DNA from: Proteus terrae
GTDB lineage: Bacteria; Pseudomonadota; Gammaproteobacteria; Enterobacterales; Enterobacteriaceae
Length of the DNA: 64,000 bases
NCBI RefSeq assembly: GCF_003144325.1
Contig: NZ_PENS01000017.1
Span: forward strand, 1 to 64,000
Direction of reading: 5' to 3'
The position numbers and the translations under genes were made by a program. Within the stretch, counting starts at the first letter, position 1. Each line of letters begins with the position of its first letter. This document shows positions 14,001 to 21,420 of this stretch, piece after piece. Under the pieces are notes generated by a model. The model did not search any database. It was not told the DNA's origin and saw only the letters and a list, made by a program, of their open reading frames with translations.

Positions 14001-15351
14001 CAATATTACTACTACTTAAATGTTGGCCCGCAGAATTTAATTCGTCCTTTATATTTAATGTCAACGTTGCAGGTTTTGAGATATTACCTTTATTATCAAC
14101 GCCAGCACCTAACTGGCTTTTTTTCTCTGCCAAATAGTTTTTAGCATCAATCTGAATATTTTCTTGTGCAAGAAATTTACCTGCTTCCGCTTGAGAAACA
14201 GTTCCTTTTGCATCAACTTGAATATTATTTTTAGCTTGTAACGTACCACTATTTGCTAAATGGTTTTCAACAGTAACATTTAGGTTTTGCTTACCAACGA
14301 TAGACCCCTGATTGTTAAGGCTCGTTGTTTTTATATCTAATTCTGAATAAGATTGGATTTTACCACTATTAACTAACTGCCCATTTTCATTAAGAGTTAA
14401 ACCACCAATATCAGCACCAATTTCTCCAGCATTACGTACACCTACACCATGCTCAGTACCAACAAGCTTTATTTTATTAGCATACATACCACCAACCAGT
14501 GCAACATCGATTGCATAGTCAGTTTGTTTTTCAGCTTTATCATCCTGATTTACAATATTACCTTCGTTATCTAATATATTTTTCCCTGTCGTAATTTCTA
14601 ATTTATTAGCTTGAAGACGTGAGTTTACTTCTACCGCTCGCGCTAAAATACGCGTGTAATCACTCGCTGTATCATTTAATCCATTTCCTGAAATAACAAT
14701 TTTACCATTGTTAATTTCATATCCAGTAATTGCACCATCTTGCGTTAGTGCATTACCGGCAACTAATGTGGTATTTACTGCATTAATAAAGCCACAACCT
14801 TGGCAACTGATCCCTGCTGGATTCGCAATAATAATTTCAGCACGTTGACCTGCAACCTCAATAAAACCATTTAACTGGCTCGGATTTTGGCTATTAATTT
14901 CATTTAAAATAACTTTAGCTTCACCATTAACGAGCCAAGGATTGCCTGTTATCATTCCTGCTAACTGAGTTTGCGTATCTTGCAAGCTGTTATTTAAAAT
15001 TGCGCCCTTATTATCGACATCAAATTGTGTAAATTGGTTACGAGAAACACCATGTTGATTCGGTTGCTGAATGTTAACTTGAGCAAGCCCATTACTTGTT
15101 TGTAATACCGTTGCTTGTTGATTTTGGGGCGCATGTTGATCAGCAATAATTTGACTTGCTTGTGCTGAAAAACTCACTAATCCCTGCATTAGCAGTAAAA
15201 TAAAGGCCACACTATTAAGTGATGTACGAATAGGCGATGAAATAATATTATTTCGTTTATTATTTTCACCACTTGATTTAGTTAATTCAGAAACGACAAC
15301 CATTAACTGTCGTGTACGATTATAAATAACGCGATAACATAATTTATTCAT
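2098..15351 (-). CDS. cdiA: CdiA: giant filamentous haemagglutinin-type exoprotein with EndoU RNase toxin tip
   Basis: This 4,417-residue TpsA protein is exported by CdiB and displayed as a filament that delivers its C-terminal toxin to neighbours. Residues 1-25 (MNKLCYRVIYNRTRQLMVVV) are an extended signal peptide region, with signal cleavage near residue 66. The TPS secretion domain follows, with NPAG and the CQGCGFINA segment (about 70-200). FHA-1 repeats (NNQxGxI) span about 300-2420. A Lys-rich, non-repetitive receptor-binding-like region with KRPGKRRGGKKK lies near 2735. FHA-2 repeats run from about 3080 to 3840, and the pretoxin domain from about 3860 to VENN at 4129-4132. The last 130 residues fit the bacterial EndoU nuclease fold: H4288 (DHILNGE), H4308 (GGGHY) and T4407 (TAWPVY) match the family's two His and Thr. 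The usual CdiA length is 3,000-5,600. EndoU assignment is by motif only. Confidence 0.93.
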   Translation of the reverse strand: MNKLCYRVIYNRTRQLMVVVSELTKSSGENNKRNNIISSPIRTSLNSVAFILLLMQGLVSFSAQASQIIADQHAPQNQQATVLQTSNGLAQVNIQQPNQHGVSRNQFTQFDVDNKGAILNNSLQDTQTQLAGMITGNPWLVNGEAKVILNEINSQNPSQLNGFIEVAGQRAEIIIANPAGISCQGCGFINAVNTTLVAGNALTQDGAITGYEINNGKIVISGNGLNDTASDYTRILARAVEVNSRLQANKLEITTGKNILDNEGNIVNQDDKAEKQTDYAIDVALVGGMYANKIKLVGTEHGVGVRNAGEIGADIGGLTLNENGQLVNSGKIQSYSELDIKTTSLNNQGSIVGKQNLNVTVENHLANSGTLQAKNNIQVDAKGTVSQAEAGKFLAQENIQIDAKNYLAEKKSQLGAGVDNKGNISKPATLTLNIKDELNSAGQHLSSSNIAFNAKSIDLSNSHTQGKSLQVKAAEGHVTSDSAQVNAENIVLDAGTYISNRHGEIKGETVSLMAPQLIDNTKGKITQTGSRELSFNANELNNQQGEINARGVLTFNNQILKNQKGNIQSLGNQLIVKTTELNNQQGIISLPKQGLLAIETQHLSGREGTLLSAGDLSLQGQLLDLENATTQADNITITATNLNHDNATLKQTGDKTTFITVKQTLSNQQGKIQTQDQLTLKASIINNNQGEIRTLNNDLAITTQQDLINTEGKLIATAQNKIDAGQLDNSKGLVQAEKNISLTLMNELNNHSGKIITSEDSQIQADRLNNQQGEIGANTLNIMLSNEANNKKGIILAQDTLHFTAKGIDNSEGSIQSESNMWIDTKGYTLNNQNTQHSGGIISRIALNLLTGNINNIQGVINARKTIDLQGKTVNNLKGQIVTKANFTAETQGWNNTSGLIHALNITINTNKQKLINRDTQDNQGIQASQKLQLNTGVLDNYKGDIGGKTVLLTTEGLDNGQGIIDGKTLDLNTGKFTLINQLGKISLTEGADLKTGEINNQQGLIITGKDLTINSHQQIINNRETKKSGGIVSQGKLTLESGELDNQKGQMLAKQAINLTTQTVKNNTGKIVSELSSLTFKGLSLDNTQGHLFSSKNLLLTLSDKLTNHFTKENDQGIEAQGLLTITSGNIDSTKGRIVSGEKLILESSDLINKQGILGSLNNNLSITSKAINNDDGSISAYDITINTQGEHLSNQSQQNSSQIFSKHNLTIESGAIDNTKGKLVGKNTINITSDGDLNNQQGQISSTHSLDITTNSLNNARGQISSNKAITVTSDNNIDNTEGKIEGRGSIRIENNGQFNNTLGEIIGKNSVGILSQGDLINYKGRLGSEKSSVTLNTYKIDNRYGVISAQSTLELDSNKYTINNTDTSQSGGIVSQKNIILKSGELNNEKGHLIAKTDLNIDTHQQKIINNNGIISADNGMLTVDSTAINNISGLIYSLKNMLVNTQDHDIDNSDTKNNKGILTKGNLLLNAGNIFNVQGNLSAEGLAKITFNILNSEQGRLASLQNNLTLTGNQLNNNKGLVYASEELKIILKESLSNNETVDELGIISHGNIEITAKNFDNQQGRLIAKKDNQLSLNEINNQQGTIASQAEKLIVNSQSLFNSSGLISAFSLLDINTHKQKIDNQQGVIVSQSDNITINSGEIINNSGLIRGIKNVEINTHDQHFDNSHTKESGGIISKGELTIHVGDFINEDGKIISTAKQSLFTQDINNKKGKIGSLQESVSIESLAINNQNGLISANNNLTITTHDNEFDNSNSLSNAGVISQGTLNLYTGKLNNQSGYLFSAKSLLLNSFGLNNQNGEIASQSNGLKLVTQALNNQKGTLYSAGYFSLDTQSNQLDNSQTLTKGIISKGPLILKTGDIINTQGRLVSDDNVNITSGKLINNQAQLGSQYGKLNLTTAEIENKKGVITAKNDLIIKAQQQKINNQNGTISTLAKLVINSGDLINHFGKIASNQYADITAKQLDNTKGTIASNSDKLKLQTKDVNNNQGLIYAEKALTIYADGELKNTDNKATSGIVAKDDLNLKVKQLNNQEGLISVVGNLDLTSLEKINNQQGLVTVGGKTDLTTSQLNNFQGKVSSLGLLKINHGDSLFNNREGNLVSSNNIWLKSGILDNQYGSITANNSVTINSADLQNNQGTLYAKSTLKISAQKLDNTEGLLQSDNQLSVNTNKKILINTKGNVISGTETQLNIGTLNNQKGYIQAIEKLNIQLNGQALDNQQGTLLSKKDFVIQGNSVNNKNGSIVSGNNTNITLEQGFNNQLGQVQSQGLLVLNAQKLDNQQTQNDELGLKASNIHISTNELLNHQGVIQASELLKLIPAEKLNNQSGLISANELTIGGSPKNNLAIDNKKGLLATTSQLRLWAENLTGDGDVISGGNSEIQLKNAFVLDENATIKAQDSLIFSSEQRIDNRGFIYAGEQLSLKATSFTNYEPVKNNEIITARIARSADEYEKRNGEVSAKNLAITVSDNLHNTGLIDAFGGKLSLIATTIYNQVGGRIYGDNIYIKSQQFDNSAKLDEIAPVLASRENLQLFSNTINNRNHALIYSGDDMAIAGFDTENLPESIAADVLNNESASIEANGNLFAHISEINNRDLYLKISDPEKVSEIPMYQFGVDYSSDKFDADDEKIWYNINTREHLLHVNGRQYKDFYEFKYNIVTEESKLLHRDPALILAGKDITLKGDNLNNIDSHIIAGGKLIIDGMHINNQETAGQHIEYHEGTAIKHKRPGKRRGGKKKSSSTSHSQYGPFEVVTDLPLGLLEYKENSNQTSDKRPEASKTDEVIISAKPRFGLLTIKEKSIDVHTENIASITLDKSTEKLANELSLTQHQDNLLTEQNDFILSGKIETKKLDGTIEQKTAENKALKVGDEVSITEIKQTEINQPNLTLPEIKHVDKQPLVQQPIGKIITVPQLDKPTENKTIEVNIQTVAPILKLPENRLFNLNKGTDSQYIVETDSRFTNKREWLSSDYMQNALSVDHNNTHKRIGDGFYEQRIVRDQIIQLTGNQYLDGHNDNEQQYHALMDAGIRFSEEFGIKPGVTLTPEQMAMITADMVLLTSREITLPNGSVEKVLVPQVYARVLPGDLQNSGALLSGSEVILNNIPELKNQGTILSKNGLQVSTDNLINQGLIKGKTVDLTALHDIKNEGGQIAGQSRVNLQAGDSLISTATTKGDETNQWINRGAAIYLTEPDGEIALKATRNLELTATDILAGGNSRVLLNAGENIELGTINTVRQENIDWDSKNYLHKTTQEEIGSRLYAGDITLQSGEDIHLTATDIQATGLLGLHAGNDISLNSGYSSIDQIAHGVTKDKSFGSSETRTTHAEIHNKQATGSLLKGNEISVSAGNNLTAQGSEIIATQDINLDAGNQLSLTTAQELEFQSYEEKIKKSGIGGTGGIGFTVGKSTFEQLNNSGAITYKGSVIGSTEGNIRINSGDNLTIDGSEMIAKKEISLTGDSVDISSSENSYTELSRTKSKQSGVTVALSGTAGSAINGAIAGYKAAKETDDSQISTLQSIKAGLSGAQAVGAVALDNAQSGTDNESTTLIGANVSYGKSSSESETIHQRNIAQGSSLSAGENLSITATGKETGDITVTGSELQAGNDLSLIATRDINLQSAQNQETTDSKNESKSASVGVGVTVGSGGVGVNINANGSRGKGFEEGDHTYYTNTTLNAGQTLTLQSGQDTTLKGAQAQGDKVIAKVGGDLHLESQQSIDDYKSKQSSESVGGSVNVMGTPGGSANISFSRDKMDSKYRSVEEQTGLFAGNQGFDLTVGKHTQLDGAVISSKADAKNNQLDTGTLGFSDIHNYAEYKVEHQSGGVSTSGGVEGNMLANMGHALAMAGNHSDSAENTTQSAVSQGTWTVRDSDNQQQDIAQLSQDTDNAHSTLNKIFDKEKEQNRQQKQQLVGEIGAQVIDLATTVDTIRGTNQAKADSKLDNLSDTAYDNLYQALSETNDNVTERDIQNHLFQQALQDYTNQSDFGSGGKYTRAIQAITAFTQGVMGNNIVTAIANGSAPYLANEVKNQIQGNSVESDIQRTIAHGLLNAGLALAKGENAVVQASGAMTGETVGILSHSLYGKTPEELTETEKQNISAWATLTSGIVGGLISDNSTGVANAAQAGKVVVENNVFGPKDLPSGMADYGQAMSSLAISMAQNDNSIEDINTALTRATKGVHPEGQDPALGIMIAWGNITGIPLDVFLTQQEMTLEKAAEIVGSTPPTTTAKALQFIAAKTYLAFVKGGQSIPKWEGGEYLYDFKPSSTPLELIQEQGGNDFKTAYIRMDHILNGEVKVYKNGFQKAGGGHYLRDPNVRVDKWTAIPDINGVSKGYISVRNEVTGKWIKKQSETTFFPEHWSKRQTAQEIESAFKNSSPDSLRKEVWQGVSSSGVKIEGYYGKPDGTGATAWPVYNGRKQ
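2956..3759 (-). repeat. Direct repeat copy 2 of CdiA pretoxin block (804 bp), inside cdiA
   Basis: This is the partner of 495-1298. It codes for residues 3865-4132 of CdiA and ends at the VENN codons, the classical recombination boundary between the conserved body and the exchangeable toxin end. Confidence 0.9.
8090..14400 (-). repeat. FHA-1 peptide repeat region inside cdiA
   Basis: This coding region holds many degenerate units of about 20-25 codons with the pattern L-N-N-x-x-G-x-I followed by alternating hydrophobic residues (for example NNQQGEI, NNQKGKI, DNSEGSI). Longer units contain a GGI(V/I)S insert. They build the beta-helical shaft. The region is unusually Asn/Gln-rich and AT-rich. 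Confidence 0.85.
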
Positions 15352-15431
15352 GTGTTAGATCCTTGCCATCAAAACAACAAAATTTTATTTAATTATTATT
15401 TTTTATTTAATATTTGAGTTAATTCTGTATT

Positions 15432-17153
15432 TTAATAATTAAAATTAATACTAAACCCCAAATTAATATGATCCGTTTTAAAGCTATCAGGTTTAGATAA
15501 TGGTATGCCAATAAATGAATCATATTTTATTGTGGATGAAAATAACGAACCTTTTATACCCACAACACCACCAGCAAGATGTTTACCTAATAATCGAGGA
15601 TTATCCGTATTTGTTTTTAACTCACCATAGTCCGCACCAAGGTAAATAAACTGTTCTGTTGCAGGATATCGCCAACTCAATGTATTTTGTAAAAACCAAC
15701 CTTCATTTGCACTGAGCGTTCTTTCACCATCAAATCCACGAATAGACCAACGATTACCAATTGCAAATTGATCAATGGGGGTTAATGCATCGTGAGTCAT
15801 TTGTTTGCGATAGCTTGCTTGGTATTTAAATTGCTGTTGGGCAATAGATATTGGAATATCTAATTCAGCTCGCCACGTTAAAATATTCGCTTTATCTGTT
15901 GCATAGTAATTATCAAAATACTTTTCTTCGTAAGCCGCCATTGAACCAAACCAGCGAGTTCCTTTTTGGTAATTTATACTACCGTCCAAAGTCCCAAAGC
16001 TAAAATATTGACGATGCGAGAGATTCACTAGCCAATGGCTCACTCGTCGGCGTTGTATTTCAATTTCGGTATTATCAATATAATTTCGTAATACTTTTGC
16101 TTGAACACCATAACGTAATGTTGTTTTACTATTTTGATTACGAAAGAGAATGTATGACACACCTGCATTAACGCTATCACTTTCTCCTGAATAGAGGATA
16201 TCTTTAATATGGCCTGCTACTGTCTGAGAGTAATCATATTTAGAGGCGTTAATATCGAATAACCAATAGCCAAAAGGCACTGAATAATGCGCCATAATAT
16301 TTTGATTATTCTTACTACCAACAAAGTCTAAATCACGTTCTGTTGATAAATAGAACAAATCACTCAGCGCTAAAGGATTATCTAGTGCGAACATTAAACC
16401 ACCTTGATAACGCCCTGTTGCAGGTGATCCGGCATCATTTATCCACAATGAAGTATGCCAGAAACGAGATTGTTTTCGCTTTATCACAATGTCGCTTTCG
16501 CCTGCATTTTCACCTGGCTTAATTTCCATTTCTGCACTAACAACCGGTAATCGTTGCAGATTTTCTAACCCTTGTTCAATATCTCGTAAATCGAGTAGTT
16601 GTTTTTTATGTGCAGGCATACTGGTATACAGCAAGGCGTATTTATCAGAGTCATCTGTAAACTTAACATTGCGAATAATGCCGGGAACTATTGTTAGATA
16701 TAAAGTTCCGCGACTAATATCTTGTTCAGGTACAACAATACGCGTGGTGATCCACCCATGCATTAATAGCCGATTTTGCATACGGGTCACTAAAGCGTTT
16801 ATTCCTTTTACCCCCAAACATTGTCCTATAAATTCAGTTTTTAAAAGGGATAAATTAACCCAATGGGGAATAACTTCGGCATTTGTTATTTCAATGTGCT
16901 CTATTTGGAAGCAAAGCTTTTCTTCTGTCTTATTCTCTGTTTCTTCATATTTGCCAATATCAAAATATATATTAGGTATTTCAGGTGTTAATTGTTGGTA
17001 AAGCGCTTCTTGTTGGCTTTGATTATGCTGTTGTTGCTGATTAAAGATTTCAGTCGCTTTTTCAGAAGCATCTGCTGAAGATATGGGAATATTAAATAGC
17101 GTAAAAAACACCCATAAATTTAAAAAGAGTATAATTTTTTTCATATTGTGCAA
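15432..17153 (-). CDS. cdiB: CdiB: two-partner secretion outer-membrane transporter
   Basis: This encodes 573 residues of the ShlB/FhaC/HecB (TpsB) family, which secretes CdiA across the outer membrane. A signal peptide (LFLNLWVFFTLFNIPISSADA) is followed by a Gln-rich linker, a POTRA domain (about 80-160, LCFQIEHIEITNAE and GWITTRIVVPEQDI), and a 16-strand barrel. The conserved C-terminal motifs include the barrel segment FAIGNRWSIRGFDGE (VRGF-type motif in the inward loop) and a terminal aromatic strand ending FSINFNY. It is the first gene of the locus, 80 nt upstream of cdiA. The length is typical of the family. The start is the second Met-rich N-terminus (MHNMKK); MKK, three residues later, is also possible. 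Confidence 0.93.
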   Translation of the reverse strand: MHNMKKIILFLNLWVFFTLFNIPISSADASEKATEIFNQQQQHNQSQQEALYQQLTPEIPNIYFDIGKYEETENKTEEKLCFQIEHIEITNAEVIPHWVNLSLLKTEFIGQCLGVKGINALVTRMQNRLLMHGWITTRIVVPEQDISRGTLYLTIVPGIIRNVKFTDDSDKYALLYTSMPAHKKQLLDLRDIEQGLENLQRLPVVSAEMEIKPGENAGESDIVIKRKQSRFWHTSLWINDAGSPATGRYQGGLMFALDNPLALSDLFYLSTERDLDFVGSKNNQNIMAHYSVPFGYWLFDINASKYDYSQTVAGHIKDILYSGESDSVNAGVSYILFRNQNSKTTLRYGVQAKVLRNYIDNTEIEIQRRRVSHWLVNLSHRQYFSFGTLDGSINYQKGTRWFGSMAAYEEKYFDNYYATDKANILTWRAELDIPISIAQQQFKYQASYRKQMTHDALTPIDQFAIGNRWSIRGFDGERTLSANEGWFLQNTLSWRYPATEQFIYLGADYGELKTNTDNPRLLGKHLAGGVVGIKGSLFSSTIKYDSFIGIPLSKPDSFKTDHINLGFSINFNY

Positions 17154-17520
17154 TAAATAGAGTGTGTGATTTTAATTGTATTTAAGATACATCTAATCTT
17201 TAACATTATTAATATTAAAATATATAAAGTAAATATCAAAAAACGAATAACAAATAAAATACCGCAACTTTGACAATATAAAGATTAAAAAAATCAACTT
17301 ATGTTAAAAAATTAGCCTTATATAACAAAAGAAATCACTTAATAAATTAATTAATATTAATCTTAATTAATTATAAAAATTAAAATAAATTGTACTTTAA
17401 ATTAAATCATAGCCTTTTATTTAGTTTAAATAACTTGAATTGAAATAATTTATTCATTATTGAAATGCCTATTCGAGTTAAAATAAACTCTTAGCTTAAA
17501 TCAATAGAAATAAAAATATC
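17154..17520. other. AT-rich upstream region of cdiB
   Basis: This is about 370 bases of extremely AT-rich DNA with no open frame. It should hold the cdiBAI promoter. I could not choose a promoter confidently because many TTAA/TATAAT-like strings occur. H-NS-type silencing would be expected from composition. Confidence 0.4.
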
Positions 17521-17528
17521 TTCCATAA

Positions 17529-17554
17529 AAAAGTGGACCTTAAGGTCCACTTTT
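17529..17554. terminator. Bidirectional terminator after fimbrial operon
   Basis: A perfect 11-bp inverted repeat, AAAAGTGGACC / GGTCCACTTTT with a TTAA loop, has T runs on both sides. It lies 27 nt past the adhesin stop and ends the fimbrial transcript. Confidence 0.9.
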
Positions 17555-17580
17555 ATTTTTCTTTTCTAACTTTGTGATTT

Positions 17581-18747
17581 TTATCCACGGACAAAAATAT
17601 TCACATCTACTTTTCCACGGTATTCACCTGCTTTTGTCCCATCTGGTTTGCAAAGAGCCCATTTGATACCAAATATATCAGGTTGATTATTCCCCATATT
17701 GGTTCCACTTAGCTCAATATCAGTATTATTGAACTTTAATAAGTTGTTATTATTTTCATCAGCACATTTTAAGTTCGGTGTTGAAGTTTGCTTATAAGGT
17801 AATCCTATAACCCAAGGCTTTTTGTTAGATACAGTACCATTAATAGGAGCTAAGACTAATTTATTTACATTACTTGGATCTAAACTTCCCTCTTTAATCA
17901 CCGCTGACATATTTACAGGGTTACCTGTACCACCACAGGATAATGTAAATACAGAGTCTTTAATGACTTCATTTGTAAATGTCATATTTTCATTAATTTG
18001 TTGATTAGATACCCCAGTAACAGCACAAGAACGTTTTACTGTTACATCAGCAATTACGTTAACTTGTGCAAAAAAGTCACCACTAGCACTCCGACCAAAA
18101 CTACCTACATAAAAAGGAGTGCCTTTATACGTTAACTTACCTGGCGTTAAATTAGCATCAATATAAACAGGAAATGAACTTGGAGTTGTGACACTAACAA
18201 CTTTTGAGCCACCACCAGGAACTGTTGTCGTTGCATAATTATGTGGCACAAAACATACATTAATGCTAGATGATTCTTTATCAACGAGACTACTATTCAC
18301 CCGAAAAAATTGCCCCGAATAAGCACTTTGATAATTAGAACTAAAATTAGATAAACTGACATTGAAGTTAAATTGTGGTGTTACATAAACTGCCGTACTT
18401 GTATTATTGGAATGCGTTAATTTTAGACCGTATTTATTAGTTTGCCCTGGAATTTTAGAAACAAATGTAGCATCACATCTTGTTTTTGACTGACTTAAAG
18501 AAATAATCGCATACTTAGTATCCCAAGAAGAGTTACTGCTATTATCATAAACAGGACTCCCTGGAAAACTACTATTCCCAGTCAATGTACCATTTATATA
18601 TTGAACTTGTGTAGGGCTAATATTCATATCAATCACCCCAGTTAAGCTTAATGTCATAGCCCCCCTATCTGTTCCAGCTAAAACATTAAATGACGAAGTC
18701 ATTAATACTGAAGTTAGTGATGCCATCATTAAATTACGCATTTTCAT
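17581..18747 (-). CDS. Two-domain fimbrial tip adhesin
   Basis: This encodes 388 residues from the ATG at 18747 (MKMRNLMMASL). The signal peptide is likely cut after FNVLA. The N-terminal half (about 25-220) is an unrelated receptor-binding-type domain rich in Ser, Asn and Thr with a few Cys. The C-terminal half starts near RSCAVTGVSNQQINENMTF and is a pilin domain with the usual Cys pair (SCAV ... LSCGG) and the closing beta strand (GKVDVNIFVRG). Last gene of the operon, after the usher, as for FimH-like adhesins. The reading frame stays open to 18792, overlapping the usher. I prefer the internal ATG because it begins a clean signal peptide and has AGGTGG upstream. The ligand is unknown. Confidence 0.82.
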   Translation of the reverse strand: MKMRNLMMASLTSVLMTSSFNVLAGTDRGAMTLSLTGVIDMNISPTQVQYINGTLTGNSSFPGSPVYDNSSNSSWDTKYAIISLSQSKTRCDATFVSKIPGQTNKYGLKLTHSNNTSTAVYVTPQFNFNVSLSNFSSNYQSAYSGQFFRVNSSLVDKESSSINVCFVPHNYATTTVPGGGSKVVSVTTPSSFPVYIDANLTPGKLTYKGTPFYVGSFGRSASGDFFAQVNVIADVTVKRSCAVTGVSNQQINENMTFTNEVIKDSVFTLSCGGTGNPVNMSAVIKEGSLDPSNVNKLVLAPINGTVSNKKPWVIGLPYKQTSTPNLKCADENNNNLLKFNNTDIELSGTNMGNNQPDIFGIKWALCKPDGTKAGEYRGKVDVNIFVRG

Positions 18748-18782
18748 TGTTATGCATCCACCTATAAAATAAAGATTATTTT

Positions 18783-21368
18783 TTATTGGCAAGAAAGAGA
18801 TAAAATTCTTATTGGTTGCTTGCTATTGACTTCAATATCGCTTAAGCCATTATATGAAACGTTGCAACTTTGCTGGTTTTTATTACCCCATTTCACTAAC
18901 AGCTTGCCATTATCAGGAAGCCCACTCATATAAAGCTGACCATTTTCACCAACAATACCAGTATTCAAATCATTAGGATTATCAGCATCAATTAATGTAG
19001 CAATAGCGCCAAATGGAATAACACTTTTATTCTGAGAAAGATTTAAAATAGCTTGGAAGCCAATCTTTGTTTTAAAGGCAACCTTAACAATAGCGCCTTT
19101 TGTCGGAACTACATTTTGAGAAGTGGATTGTAGGGTTGTATTATCTGGCAATGTATTAACATTTAATGCAATCGTGTTTTGGCGATATTCTGTAAGATAC
19201 GGTGATAACGCATATCCCTGTCCATTAATTGCACCATTTCCTGAACTTAATTCAGTACCTTTTGCTCCAGGTGCTTCAATAATGGCCATACTACTTCCCA
19301 TACTTCTACCCAGCAATAAACCACCTGAATGTAAAAGTAAACCACCATTCATGCTGCCATTAACATTATAATAGTCACTTGAATAATTATAATTTAGAGA
19401 GGATGTACCGTAGTTACCTGAATAATTAGCATATACTGAGCCATTATTAGACTGGCCTTGGTTAGCCCAAGATTGAGAAATACCATAAGATAAGGAGTTA
19501 TTAAATGCACTACCAGATAATCCAACTTGCTGGTTAGTTCTTCCATTATTATCATGGTTTATCATGTAAGTACTATTAAAGTTGCTAAGCGCAGGTGAAT
19601 TACTAAACACACTAAATGGAACGCTCACATTAAAACTAATTTGCCTATTTTCAGGCCAGCTATCATCTGATTTTATTCTATCAATACTGTAATTAACGCC
19701 AAAGTTAATACCACGAATATTGCCATTATATCCTGTCGTAAGTTGAGTAACATTCTTATCTTGTTCCCAATAATTATAACGGCTACCAGATAAATAAATG
19801 CTACCGTACTGACCTAATGATTGTGATAATGACGTTGTGAAACGACTTTTTTCTCGTTCACCTAACCACGGTGAAGTACCATCTTTTAACTGATAATCTT
19901 CAGTATTAAATTGATTAAAATCGTAATAATCTTTAGTTGAAAAACGTAATGCCGTTAAGTCAACAGAGGTTCCTGTAGTGGTCATATTCTTAGAATAACG
20001 GAATCGATAAGATTGCCCATTTTGAGAGCCAATTGTATTAAAGTCAGCATGAGCATGTGTGATATCTGTAGACAGAGCCCCCCAATTACCTAATGAAATT
20101 CCTATCCCAGAAGAAATAGCGTAATAATCTTTCGCACCTAATAACCCACCATAAAGAGTGACATCATGAGGTAAACCATAAATACCACTGGCAAGCAGAA
20201 AATCTGCTTTTTTAGAACCAACCGTTGTGCCACCATCAAATCGTCCAGTACTAATTTCATATTTCCACCCCCCCGGTCTTAACATTACGGGTAATGATGA
20301 AAAAGCAACTGTAAATGTCCTTTCTGAACCATCTTCTTCTTTCACTGTGACATCCAAGTTCCCTCCTGAGCCACTCGCGTAAAGATCGGTTATTTTAAAT
20401 GCGCCGGGTGCAACATAAGTTTGATAAATGACATTCCCATTTTGTCGGATAGTAATTTGGGCATTAGATTGAGCAATCCCACTCACATCTGGCGCAAAAC
20501 CTTGTTGACTCGCTGGCAACATCTGTTCGTTAGAAACTAAACGCATACCTTTCATTGGTATACTATCAAAGACATCATTTCCGGTTGTAGTTTCACCAAT
20601 AATAAATTCCGATCGTAAAGAATAAAGATTACGAGAAAGATATGTATTAGAAAATTTATTACTATTATTACTTTGAGTCTCTACATTATTTGAATTTCGG
20701 GTATACGTCTGTGTCATTGTCGAACGTAAACGCCAATCATAAAGATTAAAACCGGCTCTTAGTTGAGCAAAGAAATTATCATTTTTTTGTTTTCCATTAT
20801 TATTAACTTTATCAAAATGGCTATCGTTAGAAGAATGTCCTCCACTAAACATATAATTGATAAACATGGCAGAAACACCACTATCAAAAGAGGCGGGATC
20901 AATATAGCCAACAACATCATTGGACATAACAATTTGAGGAAAACTAGTGATTAGTTTTAATTCTGCTAATTTTACTTTTATTAATGCATCAGGAATATAT
21001 TCATTAATATCATAAATCACCTGATCGCTTTTTAACATATTTAACTTAGGTACCACCTTCGTATTAACACCTAATTTATCTAATAATTCTCGTGTTATTT
21101 CAGGCACCACTTTATTATTAGGCCCTTTTACCAAATTAATAATGAACTCACCATTATTATTAGTATTGACATAAACTAACAAAGATATTTTACCTTCAGG
21201 TAACGCATCTTTTTGTGAAAATTGGCTTAAATCAATTTCATTTGCAGATGCACCTAATTGCCCATCAAGTAATGCAGGATCAAAATAATCCTCTGCAAAA
21301 GAATTAAATGAGAACAAAATAAGTGATGTAAAAAAACTGTATCTAAACATTGTCATTGATTTATTCAT
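18783..21368 (-). CDS. Fimbrial usher (FimD/PapC family)
   Basis: This 861-residue outer-membrane assembly platform accepts chaperone-subunit complexes and threads the pilus. It has a signal peptide (SFFTSLILFSFNSFA), an N-terminal chaperone-binding domain beginning EDYFDPALLDGQ, and a 24-strand barrel with the plug domain (APGAFKITDLYASGSGGNLDVTVKEEDG split over the plug edges). C-terminal domains end with the SCNVSYNGLSD segment typical of ushers. Usual family length is 800-880. It sits between the third chaperone and the adhesin. No stop or frameshift is seen. Confidence 0.95.
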   Translation of the reverse strand: MNKSMTMFRYSFFTSLILFSFNSFAEDYFDPALLDGQLGASANEIDLSQFSQKDALPEGKISLLVYVNTNNNGEFIINLVKGPNNKVVPEITRELLDKLGVNTKVVPKLNMLKSDQVIYDINEYIPDALIKVKLAELKLITSFPQIVMSNDVVGYIDPASFDSGVSAMFINYMFSGGHSSNDSHFDKVNNNGKQKNDNFFAQLRAGFNLYDWRLRSTMTQTYTRNSNNVETQSNNSNKFSNTYLSRNLYSLRSEFIIGETTTGNDVFDSIPMKGMRLVSNEQMLPASQQGFAPDVSGIAQSNAQITIRQNGNVIYQTYVAPGAFKITDLYASGSGGNLDVTVKEEDGSERTFTVAFSSLPVMLRPGGWKYEISTGRFDGGTTVGSKKADFLLASGIYGLPHDVTLYGGLLGAKDYYAISSGIGISLGNWGALSTDITHAHADFNTIGSQNGQSYRFRYSKNMTTTGTSVDLTALRFSTKDYYDFNQFNTEDYQLKDGTSPWLGEREKSRFTTSLSQSLGQYGSIYLSGSRYNYWEQDKNVTQLTTGYNGNIRGINFGVNYSIDRIKSDDSWPENRQISFNVSVPFSVFSNSPALSNFNSTYMINHDNNGRTNQQVGLSGSAFNNSLSYGISQSWANQGQSNNGSVYANYSGNYGTSSLNYNYSSDYYNVNGSMNGGLLLHSGGLLLGRSMGSSMAIIEAPGAKGTELSSGNGAINGQGYALSPYLTEYRQNTIALNVNTLPDNTTLQSTSQNVVPTKGAIVKVAFKTKIGFQAILNLSQNKSVIPFGAIATLIDADNPNDLNTGIVGENGQLYMSGLPDNGKLLVKWGNKNQQSCNVSYNGLSDIEVNSKQPIRILSLSCQ

Positions 21369-21420
21369 TTTTACACTCTTAACCTTTAGCTTTATAAAAA
21401 CATATATTTTTATAAATTTA

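Noticed and set aside
8090..14400. Repetitive DNA that could suggest a CRISPR array or tandem repeat
   Set aside because: The repeats are degenerate at DNA level and are explained by FHA peptide repeats in an intact cdiA frame.
16489..17001. 170-codon plus-strand frame
   Set aside because: It is antisense to the POTRA region of cdiB, Cys/Ser-rich and without a ribosome site.
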